DNA from: an uncultured Lachnospiraceae bacterium
GTDB lineage: Bacteria > Bacillota > Clostridia > Lachnospirales > Lachnospiraceae
Direction: 5' to 3'
DNA: 64,000 nt
NCBI GenBank assembly: GCA_902789555.1
Contig: CADAOF010000001.1
Location: 410,995-474,994, forward strand
Shown: positions 38,178-46,055 of the stretch, piece by piece
Numbering within the stretch: position 1 is the first letter of the stretch
How the letters are laid out: every line of letters begins with the position of its first letter
The notes under the pieces: model-generated
Told to the model about the DNA's origin: nothing
Databases searched by the model: none
What the model saw: only the letters and a program-made list of their open reading frames with translations
Position numbers and translations under genes: made by a program

Positions 38178-39437
38178 TCAGCACTTTTCCCAAACGGTGG
38201 CAACGCCCTGGCCGCCGCCGATGCAAAGGGTGGCAAGCCCCTTCTTGGCATCTTCTCTCTTCTGCATCTCGTGCAGCAGAGTGACGATGATGCGGGCACC
38301 GGAAGCACCGACCGGGTGGCCGATGGCGATGGCGCCGCCGTTCACGTTGACCTTGCTCATGTCAAAGTGCAGTTCACGGGCAACCGCGACAGACTGGGCC
38401 GCGAAAGCTTCGTTGGCTTCGACCAGATCGATGTCATCGATGGTCACGCCGGCTTTCGCCATGGCCTGACGGGATGCCGGGACCGGGCCAACGCCCATGA
38501 TCTTCGGATCAACGCCGCCCTGGCCGTAGCCGATGAGCTTCGCCATGGGCTTCAGGCCGTACTTTTCAACGGCTTCGCCGGAGGCCAGCACGAGGGCGGC
38601 AGCGCCGTCGTTGATGCCGGAGGCCTGGCCGGCAGTCACGCGCTGAACGTGCTTGCGGGTATCGGCTTCGTGAACTTCAGTGGGCTTGAAGGTATCGACG
38701 ATCTCGTCTTCCACGCCTTCCGGACCGACCGGGAAAGCGCCGCGCAGCTTGGCAAGACCTTCCATGGTGCTGCCGGCACGAGGGAACTCGTCGCGCTTGA
38801 ATTCAACGATCTGCTTCTTGACCTTGACGGGGACCGGAACGATCTCATCGTCGAAACGGCCGCTGTTCTGGGCGGCTTCGGTCTTCTGCTGAGAAGCCAG
38901 GCCGAACGCATCCAGCTCTTCGCGGGTGATGCCCCAGTAGTCGCAGATGTTCTCGGCGGTGGTGCCCATGTGGTAGTTGTTGAACGCATCCCACAGGCCG
39001 TCCTTGATCATGGTGTCGACCAGCTTCTTGTCACCCATGCGGGCGCCCCAGCGGGCGTCGGGAGCGGCAAAAGGAGCAGCGGACATGTTCTCGGTGCCGC
39101 CGGCCACGATGATGTCGGCATCGCCGCACTGGATGGCACGGGCAGCTTCGATGACGGACTTCATGCCGGAACCGCAGACCATGCCGACGGTGTAGGCAGG
39201 TACTTTGTAAGGGATACCGGCTTTAACCGCTACCTGACGGGCCACGTTCTGGCCAAGGCCGGCGGTCAGGATGCAGCCGAACATCACTTCATCGACGTTC
39301 TCCGGATTCACGTTCGCGCGCTTCAGGGCTTCCTTCACGACAATGGCGCCCATCTCGGCGGCGGGGGTGTCTTTCAGGGACCCGCCGAAGGAACCTACGG
39401 CCGTACGGCAGCAGTTGACTACATAAATGTCTCTCAT
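38178..39437 (-). CDS. thlA: Acetyl-CoA C-acetyltransferase (thiolase) with an internal insertion
   Basis: This enzyme condenses two acetyl-CoA to acetoacetyl-CoA, the entry to butyrate or butanol formation in clostridia. All catalytic residues are present: Cys88 in [19 protein letters not shown], His374 in [15 protein letters not shown], and Cys405 in [10 protein letters not shown]. The protein has 419 residues against about 392 in the clostridial enzymes I recall. The surplus lies near residues 236-266 ([20 protein letters not shown] and following), between the GLAKL stretch and [16 protein letters not shown], in the loop domain near the CoA site. The gene is monocistronic with its own promoter. 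Confidence 0.94.
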   Translation of the reverse strand: MRDIYVVNCCRTAVGSFGGSLKDTPAAEMGAIVVKEALKRANVNPENVDEVMFGCILTAGLGQNVARQVAVKAGIPYKVPAYTVGMVCGSGMKSVIEAARAIQCGDADIIVAGGTENMSAAPFAAPDARWGARMGDKKLVDTMIKDGLWDAFNNYHMGTTAENICDYWGITREELDAFGLASQQKTEAAQNSGRFDDEIVPVPVKVKKQIVEFKRDEFPRAGSTMEGLAKLRGAFPVGPEGVEDEIVDTFKPTEVHEADTRKHVQRVTAGQASGINDGAAALVLASGEAVEKYGLKPMAKLIGYGQGGVDPKIMGVGPVPASRQAMAKAGVTIDDIDLVEANEAFAAQSVAVARELHFDMSKVNVNGGAIAIGHPVGASGARIIVTLLHEMQKREDAKKGLATLCIGGGQGVATVWEKC

Positions 39438-39485
39438 TTTGTATCTCCTTTTATTTAATGTTTAGTGAGATCGATTGTTGCGGGC

Positions 39486-39499
39486 GGACACAAATGTCC
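39486..39499. promoter_or_regulatory. Small palindrome in the thiolase leader
   Basis: The sequence GGACACAAATGTCC (five-base arms, four-base centre) lies just downstream of the thiolase -10. It could be a regulator site or a leader hairpin. It does not match a Rex operator. Confidence 0.35.
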
Positions 39500-39508
39500 T
39501 GTCAGTTT

Positions 39509-39538
39509 ATTATACAGGGAAAGCAGGCGTAAAATCAA
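39509..39538 (-). promoter_or_regulatory. Promoter of the thiolase gene
   Basis: On the minus strand TTGATT (39533-39538), 18 bases, perfect TATAAT (39509-39514). It lies about 70 bases upstream of the ATG. Confidence 0.65.
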
Positions 39539-39618
39539 GGGGAGCAGGCGGGTTTTTTTATTATAAATATTTTTATATCAACTCGCGTGCTCATAACAAA
39601 ATGTTAGGTCCTGCAGCC

Positions 39619-40392
39619 TTATTCTCTCCTCTGTCGGAAGTGTTCGTAGAGCAGGACGGCGCCGGCGGTGCTGACGTTCAGGGATTCCGTCCGTCCCGCC
39701 ATGGGAATGCGGATGCGTTCGTCGGCAAGCGCGGTGACGGCGTCACTGAGGCCGTTCCCTTCGTTCCCGAGAAGAAAGGCCGCGCGTTCCGGGTAGCTGA
39801 CCCTGTCGTATTCCCGGCTCCCCTCAAGATGCGCTGCATAGAGCGTCATGCCCCGGGCTTTCAGACCCCGGAGCGCCGCGGGAAGGTCTTCGCTCACCGC
39901 GAAAGGCAGGCGGAAGATCGCGCCCATGGTGCCCCGGACCACCTTCGGCTGCCAGGGATCGGCCGTCTCCGCATCCATGAGGATGCCTGCTGCCCCTGCC
40001 GCCTCCGCCGTCCGGAAAAGCGTGCCCACGTTGCCCGGATCCTGCACGTGCTCCAGCACCAGGAGCGGGGCGGGAGCCGCTGTCAGGTCATCAAGGCTCC
40101 ATTTCTTCTGCCGCACCACCGCAAGGATCCCCTGCGGGGTCTTCGTATCGCTCATGCGGGCCATGACAGCATCCGAAACAGGCTCTGCGGCTAGGCGCGC
40201 ACAGAGGGCCTTTCCTTCCTCCGAAGCCGCGAACTCCTCGGTCGCGTAGGCGCGGACCACGTCCTCCGGCGCCGCTTCGCGCACGAGCCGCAGCCCTTCC
40301 ACCACAAAAAAGCCCGATTCGCGTCGGGCTTTTGCCTTCGTCTGCCACAGGGCAACGTCCTTGACGGCCGGGTTGGAAACGGAGGTGATCAT
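39619..40392 (-). CDS. TrmH/SpoU family RNA 2'-O-methyltransferase
   Basis: This 257-residue SPOUT methyltransferase has an N-terminal substrate-binding domain of about 95 residues (MITSVSNPAVKDVALWQTKA, ESGFFVVEGLRLVREA) and the knotted C-terminal SAM-binding domain. Motif 1 is LVLEHVQDPGNVGTLFRTAE, motif 2 is AAFLLGNEGNGLSDAV and motif 3 is RIPMAGRTESLNVSTAGAVL. It methylates a ribose in rRNA or tRNA. The exact target is unknown. It follows apt by three bases. Confidence 0.92.
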   Translation of the reverse strand: MITSVSNPAVKDVALWQTKAKARRESGFFVVEGLRLVREAAPEDVVRAYATEEFAASEEGKALCARLAAEPVSDAVMARMSDTKTPQGILAVVRQKKWSLDDLTAAPAPLLVLEHVQDPGNVGTLFRTAEAAGAAGILMDAETADPWQPKVVRGTMGAIFRLPFAVSEDLPAALRGLKARGMTLYAAHLEGSREYDRVSYPERAAFLLGNEGNGLSDAVTALADERIRIPMAGRTESLNVSTAGAVLLYEHFRQRRE

Positions 40393-40395
40393 CTT

Positions 40396-40923
40396 TTATT
40401 TTCCTTCGTAGCAAATCGCGCTGCGCACGTCATAGCCTTCGAGTACTTTTCTGCCGTTCAGTCCGGCGAGTTCGAGTACGAAGCAGAGCCTGACGACTTC
40501 GCCGCCCAGCTGCTCCACCAGCTGCGTGATGGCCTTGACGGTCCCGCCGGTCGCGATCAGATCGTCTACGATCACGACCTTCTGGCCGGGTTTGATCGCA
40601 TCCTTATGCATCTGCAGGATCGCAGTGCCGTATTCCAGCGCGTATTCCACTTCCACGGTCTCGCGCGGGAGTTTCCCTTTCTTGCGGGCCAGCACGAAAG
40701 GCTTGTGCAGGCGGTCGGCCATCGGTGCGCCGAAAATGAAGCCGCGCGATTCCGCGCCGACGATCACGTCGAAATCGAGATCCTTCACCATGCCGACCAG
40801 CGTGTCGATGGACAGGCGGAAGCCGTCTGCGTCCTGAAGGATGCCCGTGATGTCACGGAACATGATGCCGGGCTGCGGAAAATCGGGAATGGTGATAACG
40901 TAATCTTCCAGTTTTTTCATCAT
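40396..40923 (-). CDS. apt: Adenine phosphoribosyltransferase
   Basis: Apt makes AMP from adenine and PRPP. The protein has 175 residues. It has the typical start DYVITIPDFPQPGIMFRDIT, GAESRGFIFGAPMADRLHKP, RKKGKLPRETVEVEYALEYG, and the PRPP-binding loop VVIVDDLIATGGTVKAIT. Two adjacent ATG codons could start translation. GAGGAGAG lies 12-14 bases upstream. The 64-codon in-frame extension crosses the promoter and is rejected. Confidence 0.95.
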   Translation of the reverse strand: MMKKLEDYVITIPDFPQPGIMFRDITGILQDADGFRLSIDTLVGMVKDLDFDVIVGAESRGFIFGAPMADRLHKPFVLARKKGKLPRETVEVEYALEYGTAILQMHKDAIKPGQKVVIVDDLIATGGTVKAITQLVEQLGGEVVRLCFVLELAGLNGRKVLEGYDVRSAICYEGK

Positions 40924-40959
40924 GATATGTTCGTTCTCTCCTCGTGGGATTTCGGTTTT

Positions 40960-40988
40960 ATTGTACGCGTTCCTCAGGGCAATGTCAA
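40960..40988 (-). promoter_or_regulatory. Promoter of the apt operon
   Basis: On the minus strand consensus TTGACA (40983-40988), 17 bases, TACAAT (40960-40965). It lies 37 bases upstream of the apt start. Confidence 0.8.
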
Positions 40989-41044
40989 CGGAAATTATGC
41001 ACCGCGCGGCGCCGGCGGAGACAGCTCCTGTCCGGCCGGAAGCA

Positions 41045-41076
41045 CAAAAAAAGGACGCTCCCTTTCGGCGTCCTTT
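41045..41076 (-). terminator. Terminator after tRNA-Val
   Basis: A nine-base stem (AAAGGACGC / GCGTCCTTT) is followed on the minus strand by a seven-T run. Confidence 0.85.
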
Positions 41077-41082
41077 CATCAT

Positions 41083-41155
41083 GGTGGCTGTCGGGCTCGA
41101 ACCGACGACCTCCACGTTGTCAACGTGGCGCTCATCCCAACTGAGCTAAGTCACC
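41083..41155 (-). tRNA. tRNA-Val (anticodon GAC)
   Basis: A complete 73-base cloverleaf on the minus strand. The acceptor GGTGACT pairs with AGCCACC (one A-C mismatch at the fifth pair). The D arm is GCTC/GAGC, the anticodon stem CCACG/CGTGG encloses loop TTGACAA (anticodon GAC, reading GUC), and the T arm is GTCGG/CCGAC with loop TTCGAGC. The 3' CCA is not encoded. It is flanked by its own promoter and terminator. Confidence 0.93.
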
Positions 41156-41193
41156 GCAGGCGTTCTTTCGGCTTTTTCCGAAAGCGCTATACC

Positions 41194-41222
41194 TTTATAG
41201 CAGATTCCGCCGCTTCTGTCAA
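41194..41222 (-). promoter_or_regulatory. Promoter of tRNA-Val
   Basis: On the minus strand TTGACA (41217-41222), 17 bases, TATAAA (41194-41199). It lies about 40 bases upstream of the tRNA. Confidence 0.8.
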
Positions 41223-41309
41223 CCTGTTTTTTCAGTTTTTTTCCGCGGAGGGCGCTGCCGGCACAGCCTCATGCGGCGTAAGCCTGCTGTCCGCTCTCCC
41301 GGGACCCTC

Positions 41310-43052
41310 TCAGGCGTGGAAATGCTCGATCCGGAACTGGAGACTCTTCCGGCCTTCGTATTCGTGCAGCATCGGTTCGTACGCGAGGGCAAGGCGGACC
41401 TTCGTCTGCCCGCGCTCCAGCATGGTAAAGGTCTTCTCCCCGAATTTTTCCGCAAGAAAGCGCTCCCAGACGCGCATGTCACCGAACCAAATGCCTTCAA
41501 AGCTCCGTCCGCTCTCCCCTCTGAAGCGGAGGCGCAGGGCATTGCGGTTCTGTCCCAGCACGCGGACGTTCTCAAGCAGCAGGCCTCCGCGGCCGAACAG
41601 CGGCCTCGCAAAGCCCGTTCCGAAGGGGCCGAGTCCGTCCCATTCGCGGATGAGTTCCGGCGTCACGTATTCCGGCGGCATGGCAGCGTCCAGCTGGACC
41701 GTCGGAAGGAGGTCATCGTCCGTCAGGCCGGAGCCCTCGTTCAGGGCTTTCCGCAGCGCGCCGATGTTCGCCTCCGGCAGGGAAAAACCGGCGGCCATCG
41801 CATGCCCGCCGAAACGGCTGAAAAGTTCCCCGCAGGCCTCCATGTGTGCAAACATGTCATAGGCTTCGATGGAACGTCCTGAACCCTTGCAGGCTTCGCC
41901 GCGGCCCGTGATCACGAGCACCGGCCGGTGATATTCCTCCTTCAGCCTCCCTGCCACGATACCGGCGACGCTCTCGTGGACGTCCGGCAGATGCACCGTC
42001 AGGACGCGGTCGTCCGCAAAACCTTCCTTCGCGATCGTTTCCTCGGCGGCGCGGCGGCCTTCCTCGGTCAGCGCCTTGCGCAGGCCGTTCAGATCCTGCA
42101 GTTTCTGCGCGAAAGGCATGGCCTCCGCCACGGTCTTCGCGGCAAGCAGCTGCTGTACGATGTCCACGTTTTCCAGGCGCCCCGCAGCATTGAAGCAGGG
42201 GCCGAGCACGAAGCCCAGGTGGTAGGCAGTGAGCGGCCTCCCTTCCAGGCCTGTCGCCGTGATCATGGCGCGAAGGCCGGGCTGTCCCGTCTTTTCAAGC
42301 ATTTTCAGACCTTCGCGGACGAGGATGCGGTTTTCTTCGACCAGTTCCATGACATCCGTCACGGTCGCGATCGCCGCGTAGGGGATGAGGTCGTCCGTCT
42401 CCTCCTGCGGGCGGCCGAGCCTGCGATACAGCAGGCACATGAGCTTGTAGGCAACGAAGGCGCCGCAGATGCCCGGGAAGGGATAGCTGTCGCCCTCCTG
42501 CTTCGGGTCCACGACGGCGTCCGCAGCCGGAAGGCCGGCTGCCGGCTCCTCATGGTGGTCCGTCACGAGCACCGTCATGCCGAGAGACTTCGCGTAGTCG
42601 ACCGCGTCGTACGCGGAAATGCCGTTGTCGCAGGTGACGATGACGCCGGCCCCGAAAGCTTTCGCATCCTCCACGATGCGGCGGTTCATGCCGTAGCCTT
42701 CCGTGATGCGGTCGGGCGTATAGACCCGCACTTCAGCGCCGAGGCGCTCCAGCGCAGTCTTCAGGATGGTTCCGGAAAAGATCCCGTCGGCATCGTAGTC
42801 CGACGCGACCGCGATCTTCTCCCCGCGCTCCAGGGCGGCCGCAAGCAGCGTGACGAGTCTGTCCGCGTCCTTCAGAAGCGAAGGATCGTGCAGGTCCGAC
42901 ATCGTCCCGGAAAGGCATTCTCTTGCCTTTTCCACGGTATTTGCCCCGCGGTTTGCGAGGAGGCGCGCGGTCAGCGGGTCGATGCCGAGGGCATCCGTGA
43001 TCGCCTGCAGATCGGCTTTCTTATTAACGATGATCCATTTGGCATCCGCCAT
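41310..43052 (-). CDS. recJ: Single-stranded-DNA-specific exonuclease RecJ
   Basis: This 580-residue DHH-family 5'-3' exonuclease acts in recombination and mismatch or base-excision repair. Motif I is VASDYDADGIFSGTILKTAL near residue 85, motif II is CDNGISAYDAV, motif III is VLVTDHHEEPAAGLPAADAV (the DHH), and the DHHA1 nucleic-acid domain has RFGGHAMAAGFSLPEANIGA. The C-terminal OB-type region (RLALAYEPMLHEYEGRKSLQ) completes it. It lies 24 bases after mutY in a DNA-repair pair. Confidence 0.95.
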   Translation of the reverse strand: MADAKWIIVNKKADLQAITDALGIDPLTARLLANRGANTVEKARECLSGTMSDLHDPSLLKDADRLVTLLAAALERGEKIAVASDYDADGIFSGTILKTALERLGAEVRVYTPDRITEGYGMNRRIVEDAKAFGAGVIVTCDNGISAYDAVDYAKSLGMTVLVTDHHEEPAAGLPAADAVVDPKQEGDSYPFPGICGAFVAYKLMCLLYRRLGRPQEETDDLIPYAAIATVTDVMELVEENRILVREGLKMLEKTGQPGLRAMITATGLEGRPLTAYHLGFVLGPCFNAAGRLENVDIVQQLLAAKTVAEAMPFAQKLQDLNGLRKALTEEGRRAAEETIAKEGFADDRVLTVHLPDVHESVAGIVAGRLKEEYHRPVLVITGRGEACKGSGRSIEAYDMFAHMEACGELFSRFGGHAMAAGFSLPEANIGALRKALNEGSGLTDDDLLPTVQLDAAMPPEYVTPELIREWDGLGPFGTGFARPLFGRGGLLLENVRVLGQNRNALRLRFRGESGRSFEGIWFGDMRVWERFLAEKFGEKTFTMLERGQTKVRLALAYEPMLHEYEGRKSLQFRIEHFHA

Positions 43053-43076
43053 GGTGTGTCTCCTTTTATTCTGCTG

Positions 43077-44180
43077 TCAGTTATCAATGTTCAGTTCATT
43101 CCGGAAGTACCGGAAGGCTGAGGGAAGGGCGTATTCGTTTGCGAGGTCCGGCATTGATACATAAAGCAGGCCGGGGACAGGCTTTTCGGTTTCCGCAAGA
43201 TATCCGGTCATGTGCCACTCCCTGTGGGTAAACACGTGTTTTGCGCGGCCGCAGGGATGAATGCTGAGCGGAGTGATGCCTTTTTCACGAAGTGCCGCGT
43301 CTGCGGCGTCCGCATCCGGAACAGTCCCTTCGGTCATCGGAAAGCCGTAAAGGCCGCGGAGCATGCCGCTTTCGGGGCGCTTTTCTAGCGCAACCTTCCC
43401 GCCGCACATGAAGATCCAGACGGTCTTTTCCTCCACGGCTCTGGCGGCGCCGGCCGAGCGGTAAGGCAGTTCTTCTTCTCTTCCTTCGGCGTGCGCGAGG
43501 CAGCTGTCCCTGAACGGGCAGGCTTCACAGCGCGGTTTTCCCTTCGGTGCGCAGAGCGTCTCTCCGAGTTCCATCAGGGCTTCGTTGAAGAGCGAAGGCG
43601 AAACCTGGCCGCCTTCCAGCACCTCCCGAATGACGTCTTCCGCCTCTTTCCTGACCTCCGGGAGCCTTACGTCCCGTCCGTCGCCGAAAAAGCGCGCCAG
43701 TACGCGCAGGACGTTTCCGTCCACTGCGGGGACCGGCTCGTCATGGCAGAGCGACGCGACCGCGCCGGCAGAATACGGCCCCAGCCCGGGGAGTTTGATC
43801 AGTTCCGCAAAGGTCTCCGGCAGTTCGCCGTCAAAGCGCTCCGTGCAGATCTCCGCACATTTTTTCAGGTTCCGCGCCCGGCTGTAATAACCGAGCCCTT
43901 CCCAGTGCTTCATCACGAGGTCATCCGTCGCTTCGGCAAGCGTCCTGATCGTCGGGAACGCCGCCATGAAGCGGTCGAAATACTTCAGCACCGCCTCGAT
44001 GCGGGTCTGCTGCAGCATGGTTTCGGACACGAGGACCCCGTAGGGTGTGCGGCCTTCCCGCCAGGGAAAGCTCCGCCGGTTCGCGGCAAACCAAGCCGTA
44101 AGAAGCGGCGCCGCTTCGCCGAGCGCGCGTACGCGTTCGCCAAGACGCTTTTTTGTATCTGCCGTGATCCGCTTTATCAT
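43077..44180 (-). CDS. mutY: A/G-specific adenine DNA glycosylase MutY
   Basis: MutY removes adenine opposite 8-oxoguanine. The protein has 367 residues. It has FPWREGRTPYGVLVSETMLQ and QQTRIEAVLKYFDRFMAAFP, the helix-hairpin-helix LPGLGPYSAGAVASLCHDEP with the catalytic aspartate in PAVDGNVLRVLARF, and the Fe-S cluster cysteines in CAPKGKPRCEACPFRDSC. A C-terminal NUDIX-like domain recognises 8-oxoG (TVWIFMCGGKVALEKRPESG). The integrated element begins about 80 bases upstream of this gene. Confidence 0.95.
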   Translation of the reverse strand: MIKRITADTKKRLGERVRALGEAAPLLTAWFAANRRSFPWREGRTPYGVLVSETMLQQTRIEAVLKYFDRFMAAFPTIRTLAEATDDLVMKHWEGLGYYSRARNLKKCAEICTERFDGELPETFAELIKLPGLGPYSAGAVASLCHDEPVPAVDGNVLRVLARFFGDGRDVRLPEVRKEAEDVIREVLEGGQVSPSLFNEALMELGETLCAPKGKPRCEACPFRDSCLAHAEGREEELPYRSAGAARAVEEKTVWIFMCGGKVALEKRPESGMLRGLYGFPMTEGTVPDADAADAALREKGITPLSIHPCGRAKHVFTHREWHMTGYLAETEKPVPGLLYVSMPDLANEYALPSAFRYFRNELNIDN

Positions 44181-44202
44181 CGTCCCCTCCTCCCTCAGGC
44201 GT

Positions 44203-44231
44203 ATTGTACCCGAAAGCGGGGGCTTTGTCTA
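44203..44231 (-). promoter_or_regulatory. Promoter of the mutY-recJ operon
   Basis: On the minus strand TAGACA (44226-44231), 17 bases, TACAAT (44203-44208). It lies outside the integrated element, so insertion left it intact. Confidence 0.7.
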
Positions 44232-44262
44232 TGAGAAGCACCGCGTTCCGGGCACAAAAAAG

Positions 44263-44286
44263 AGCGGATAACGGGAATCGAACCCG
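44263..44286. repeat. Attachment site, left copy
   Basis: These 24 bases, beginning AGCGGATAACGGGAATCGAA, are identical to 53429-53452. They duplicate the last 24 bases of tRNA-Gly(CCC), including the discriminator base. This copy is the displaced 3' end of the tRNA gene. Confidence 0.9.
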
Positions 44287-44305
44287 ACAAGAAATGTGCG
44301 CGAAT

Positions 44306-44326
44306 CCGCACGGTTAAGCCATTTTT
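44306..44326. repeat. 21-bp direct repeat near left end
   Basis: The 21 bases starting CCGCACGGTTAAGCC recur exactly at 53372-53392, in the same orientation and just inside the other attachment site. They are likely part of the recombination site architecture. Confidence 0.75.
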
Positions 44327-44334
44327 GAAAACGT

Positions 44335-44355
44335 CGTGTCAACTTCGTGTCAACT
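44335..44355. repeat. Integrase arm-type repeats, left (two copies)
   Basis: CGTGTCAACT occurs at 44335-44344 and 44346-44355, an 11-base period. Three further copies in the same orientation lie at the other end of the element. The spacing suits arm-type binding sites for the N-terminal domain of a lambda-type integrase. Confidence 0.7.
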
Positions 44356-44356
44356 T

Positions 44357-45165
44357 CGGTTCTCTGGTCCATATCTCCGCACTGAAATCATACACTATCC
44401 GAAGGCAAATCACAAGGGAAAGAGGGCGCGGAAACACCTTCCAAACCTCAAAGGAATACGCTGCAGCACGATGCCAGGACCAGCAGGAGGATCCTGACAG
44501 ATATGGCAGTTTTATAGAGAGGGGGAGGGGTCGCGCGCGAAGGGCCACGATAGTCACGGTAGGAGGATCTCGATGAATCTCCGGACAACTCTGGCCGGCT
44601 TCGCCTTATTCTTCTTCTCTCGAGGGATCTCCGACCACGCGCGCGAAAATCTGCAAAAGAACAGACTCCACGCCGGTTAGGGAGGGGATACCATAGAACT
44701 CGAAGCGGTAGGGGGGGATACCATGACCGGCAGGAGGATCTCCGTGACGAGCTGGGCAGAGAAATCAAACCGGTGATCGGGGATGCGTTTTAGATTTTCC
44801 CCACTGGCCAGTGCAGCATGGGGAAGATCCGGCCTTGAGAGGACTCAGGACCCCCCCTATGCACGAAAAAAAATAGAGGCCCACGGGTAACCGGTGATCG
44901 GGGTTTAAAAATACATATAGCGAGAGCGACGATCGCACCGTCATCCCTTCCGGAGGCCCATATCGGCCCCAGAATAAGACGGAATTAGGCAGAAAAAGGG
45001 AAAGAAAATTGATAGCAAGTGTTTTTATTTGATTTTGCAAAGAATAAGGTTTTTTTATCGTGCGTCTTCAGGGGGAAGGCGTTTTTTCGGTCCTCTGGCA
45101 GCCGGTTACGGATGGGCATTCCCCTGATCTCCGCGCATAGGTGAATCTGGCAGTAGGGAAAGCAC
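44357..45165. other. 800-bp region without a convincing gene; short direct repeats
   Basis: No frame here has a believable start, composition or similarity. It holds several direct repeats. GGGGATACCAT occurs at 44684-44694 and 44714-44724. AGGAGGATC occurs near 44485, 44561 and 44732. CGCGCGCGAA occurs at 44532-44541 and 44638-44647. A 15-bp repeat AACCGGTGATCGGGG occurs at 44768-44782 and 44889-44903. It may hold a packaging (cos/pac-like) or other cis-acting site. Confidence 0.55.
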
Positions 45166-45194
45166 TTGCATTATTATAATGTTTATGTTATAAT
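45166..45194 (+). promoter_or_regulatory. Promoter of the element's accessory operon
   Basis: TTGCAT (45166-45171), 17 bases, perfect TATAAT (45189-45194) with a TG one base before it. It lies about 48 bases upstream of the DUF1492-like gene. Confidence 0.75.
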
Positions 45195-45242
45195 ATCTAT
45201 AAGCATATAGTTATATCGTGCGGCATGCGTAGGAAGGACCTG

Positions 45243-45662
45243 ATGGACATCGTTGAATGGCTGGAACAGTATCATGACCTTGAACAGTACCCGAAGAGGT
45301 GTGCGCTGAACGTTGACGAAGCAAGGCGCTGCAGCCTCAGGTCAGTGAGCTTCGACAAAGGTGTAAAAACCTCCGGCACATATACTCTTGATCGTCCAGT
45401 GGAGAAGATCGAGACCGCTGAAGCCAGATACAAGAGTGCCAAGGCCAAATTACTGGCGCGGCTGAATGATCTGGCCGACATGATCGACAAGCTCGACGAG
45501 TACGATCATAAACTTGTTCTATTTCACCGGCATCTTTTCGGTCTACAGTGGAGCGATGTTGCCGAGAAGATGGATCTCAGCGAAGCGTCTGTCCGCAGGA
45601 TCCACAAGACCGCGCTGGGAGAATTACAGAAGATCCTTGATGACATGGAGGGGAATACATGA
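45243..45662 (+). CDS. DUF1492-like sigma-70 region 4 type phage regulator
   Basis: This 139-residue protein ends in a sigma-70 region 4-type helix-turn-helix: LFGLQWSDVAEKMDLSEASV followed by RRIHKTALGELQKILDDM. The N-terminal 60 residues are charged and end in a coiled-coil region (KSAKAKLLARLNDLADMIDK). This is the layout of DUF1492/ArpU/RinA-like activators that switch on late genes in phages and satellites. The start at 45243 is preferred because AAGGACCTG precedes it. An ATG at 45225 lacks a ribosome site. The stop overlaps the next small gene as ATGA. Confidence 0.75.
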   Translation: MDIVEWLEQYHDLEQYPKRCALNVDEARRCSLRSVSFDKGVKTSGTYTLDRPVEKIETAEARYKSAKAKLLARLNDLADMIDKLDEYDHKLVLFHRHLFGLQWSDVAEKMDLSEASVRRIHKTALGELQKILDDMEGNT

Positions 45663-45835
45663 CGGAAGAAGCAAGAGCGGCCAGAAACGCATACCACCGC
45701 GAATGGTCGAGAGAACATCCGGAGAAGATCCGCGAATATGCAGCTCGTCACTGGGAGAAGAAGGCCGCCCAGATGAAGGAATATCTCGAAGGAAAGGAGG
45801 AAACCGATGAAGACGAAGACGATCGGGTCCGCTGA
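45659..45835 (+). CDS. Small charged phage-type protein
   Basis: This is a 58-residue protein, too short for many gene callers. It starts MTEEARAARNAYHREWSREH and continues with an EKIREYAARHWEKKAAQM helix and an acidic tail. Proteins with such an aromatic and basic helix (xxYxREWxxxxPEKxREYxxRYWxKK) are frequent in clostridial phages and have no known function. The ATG overlaps the previous stop as ATGA. The end overlaps the following gene by 29 bases. Confidence 0.65.
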   Translation: MTEEARAARNAYHREWSREHPEKIREYAARHWEKKAAQMKEYLEGKEETDEDEDDRVR

Positions 45836-46040
45836 ATACCGCGAGACACTCGAAAATGAAGAAAGACGCTCTCGTCTGCTGGCTTGGCTGGAGAGTGATC
45901 CGGTCAAGAAGCAGGAACACTTGCGGAAGAACAGACGGACCAAGAAGCTGCTCTCCTGCATCCGCAAGATCGTAGGCGATGGCATTGAGACGGCCACAAC
46001 GATGAAACCGGAAAATCCGGAAGACAAACTGAAGAACTAA
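45807..46040 (+). CDS. Small hypothetical protein
   Basis: This 77-residue basic helical protein (MKTKTIGSAEYRETLENEER at the start, QEHLRKNRRTKKLLSCIRKI in the middle) has no family I recognise. AAAGGAGGAAACCG six bases before the ATG supports it as a real gene although it overlaps the upstream one. Confidence 0.6.
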   Translation: MKTKTIGSAEYRETLENEERRSRLLAWLESDPVKKQEHLRKNRRTKKLLSCIRKIVGDGIETATTMKPENPEDKLKN

Positions 46041-46055
46041 GAGGAGAATGAAGCA

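Noticed and set aside
40925-41115. N-terminal extension of apt by 64 codons
   Set aside because: The extension covers a consensus promoter and the tRNA terminator region and has no family similarity.
44448-45040. Two leftward open frames (91 and 106 codons) in the repeat-rich left end
   Set aside because: Poor starts, unnatural composition and no coupling to neighbours. The region is better described as non-coding.
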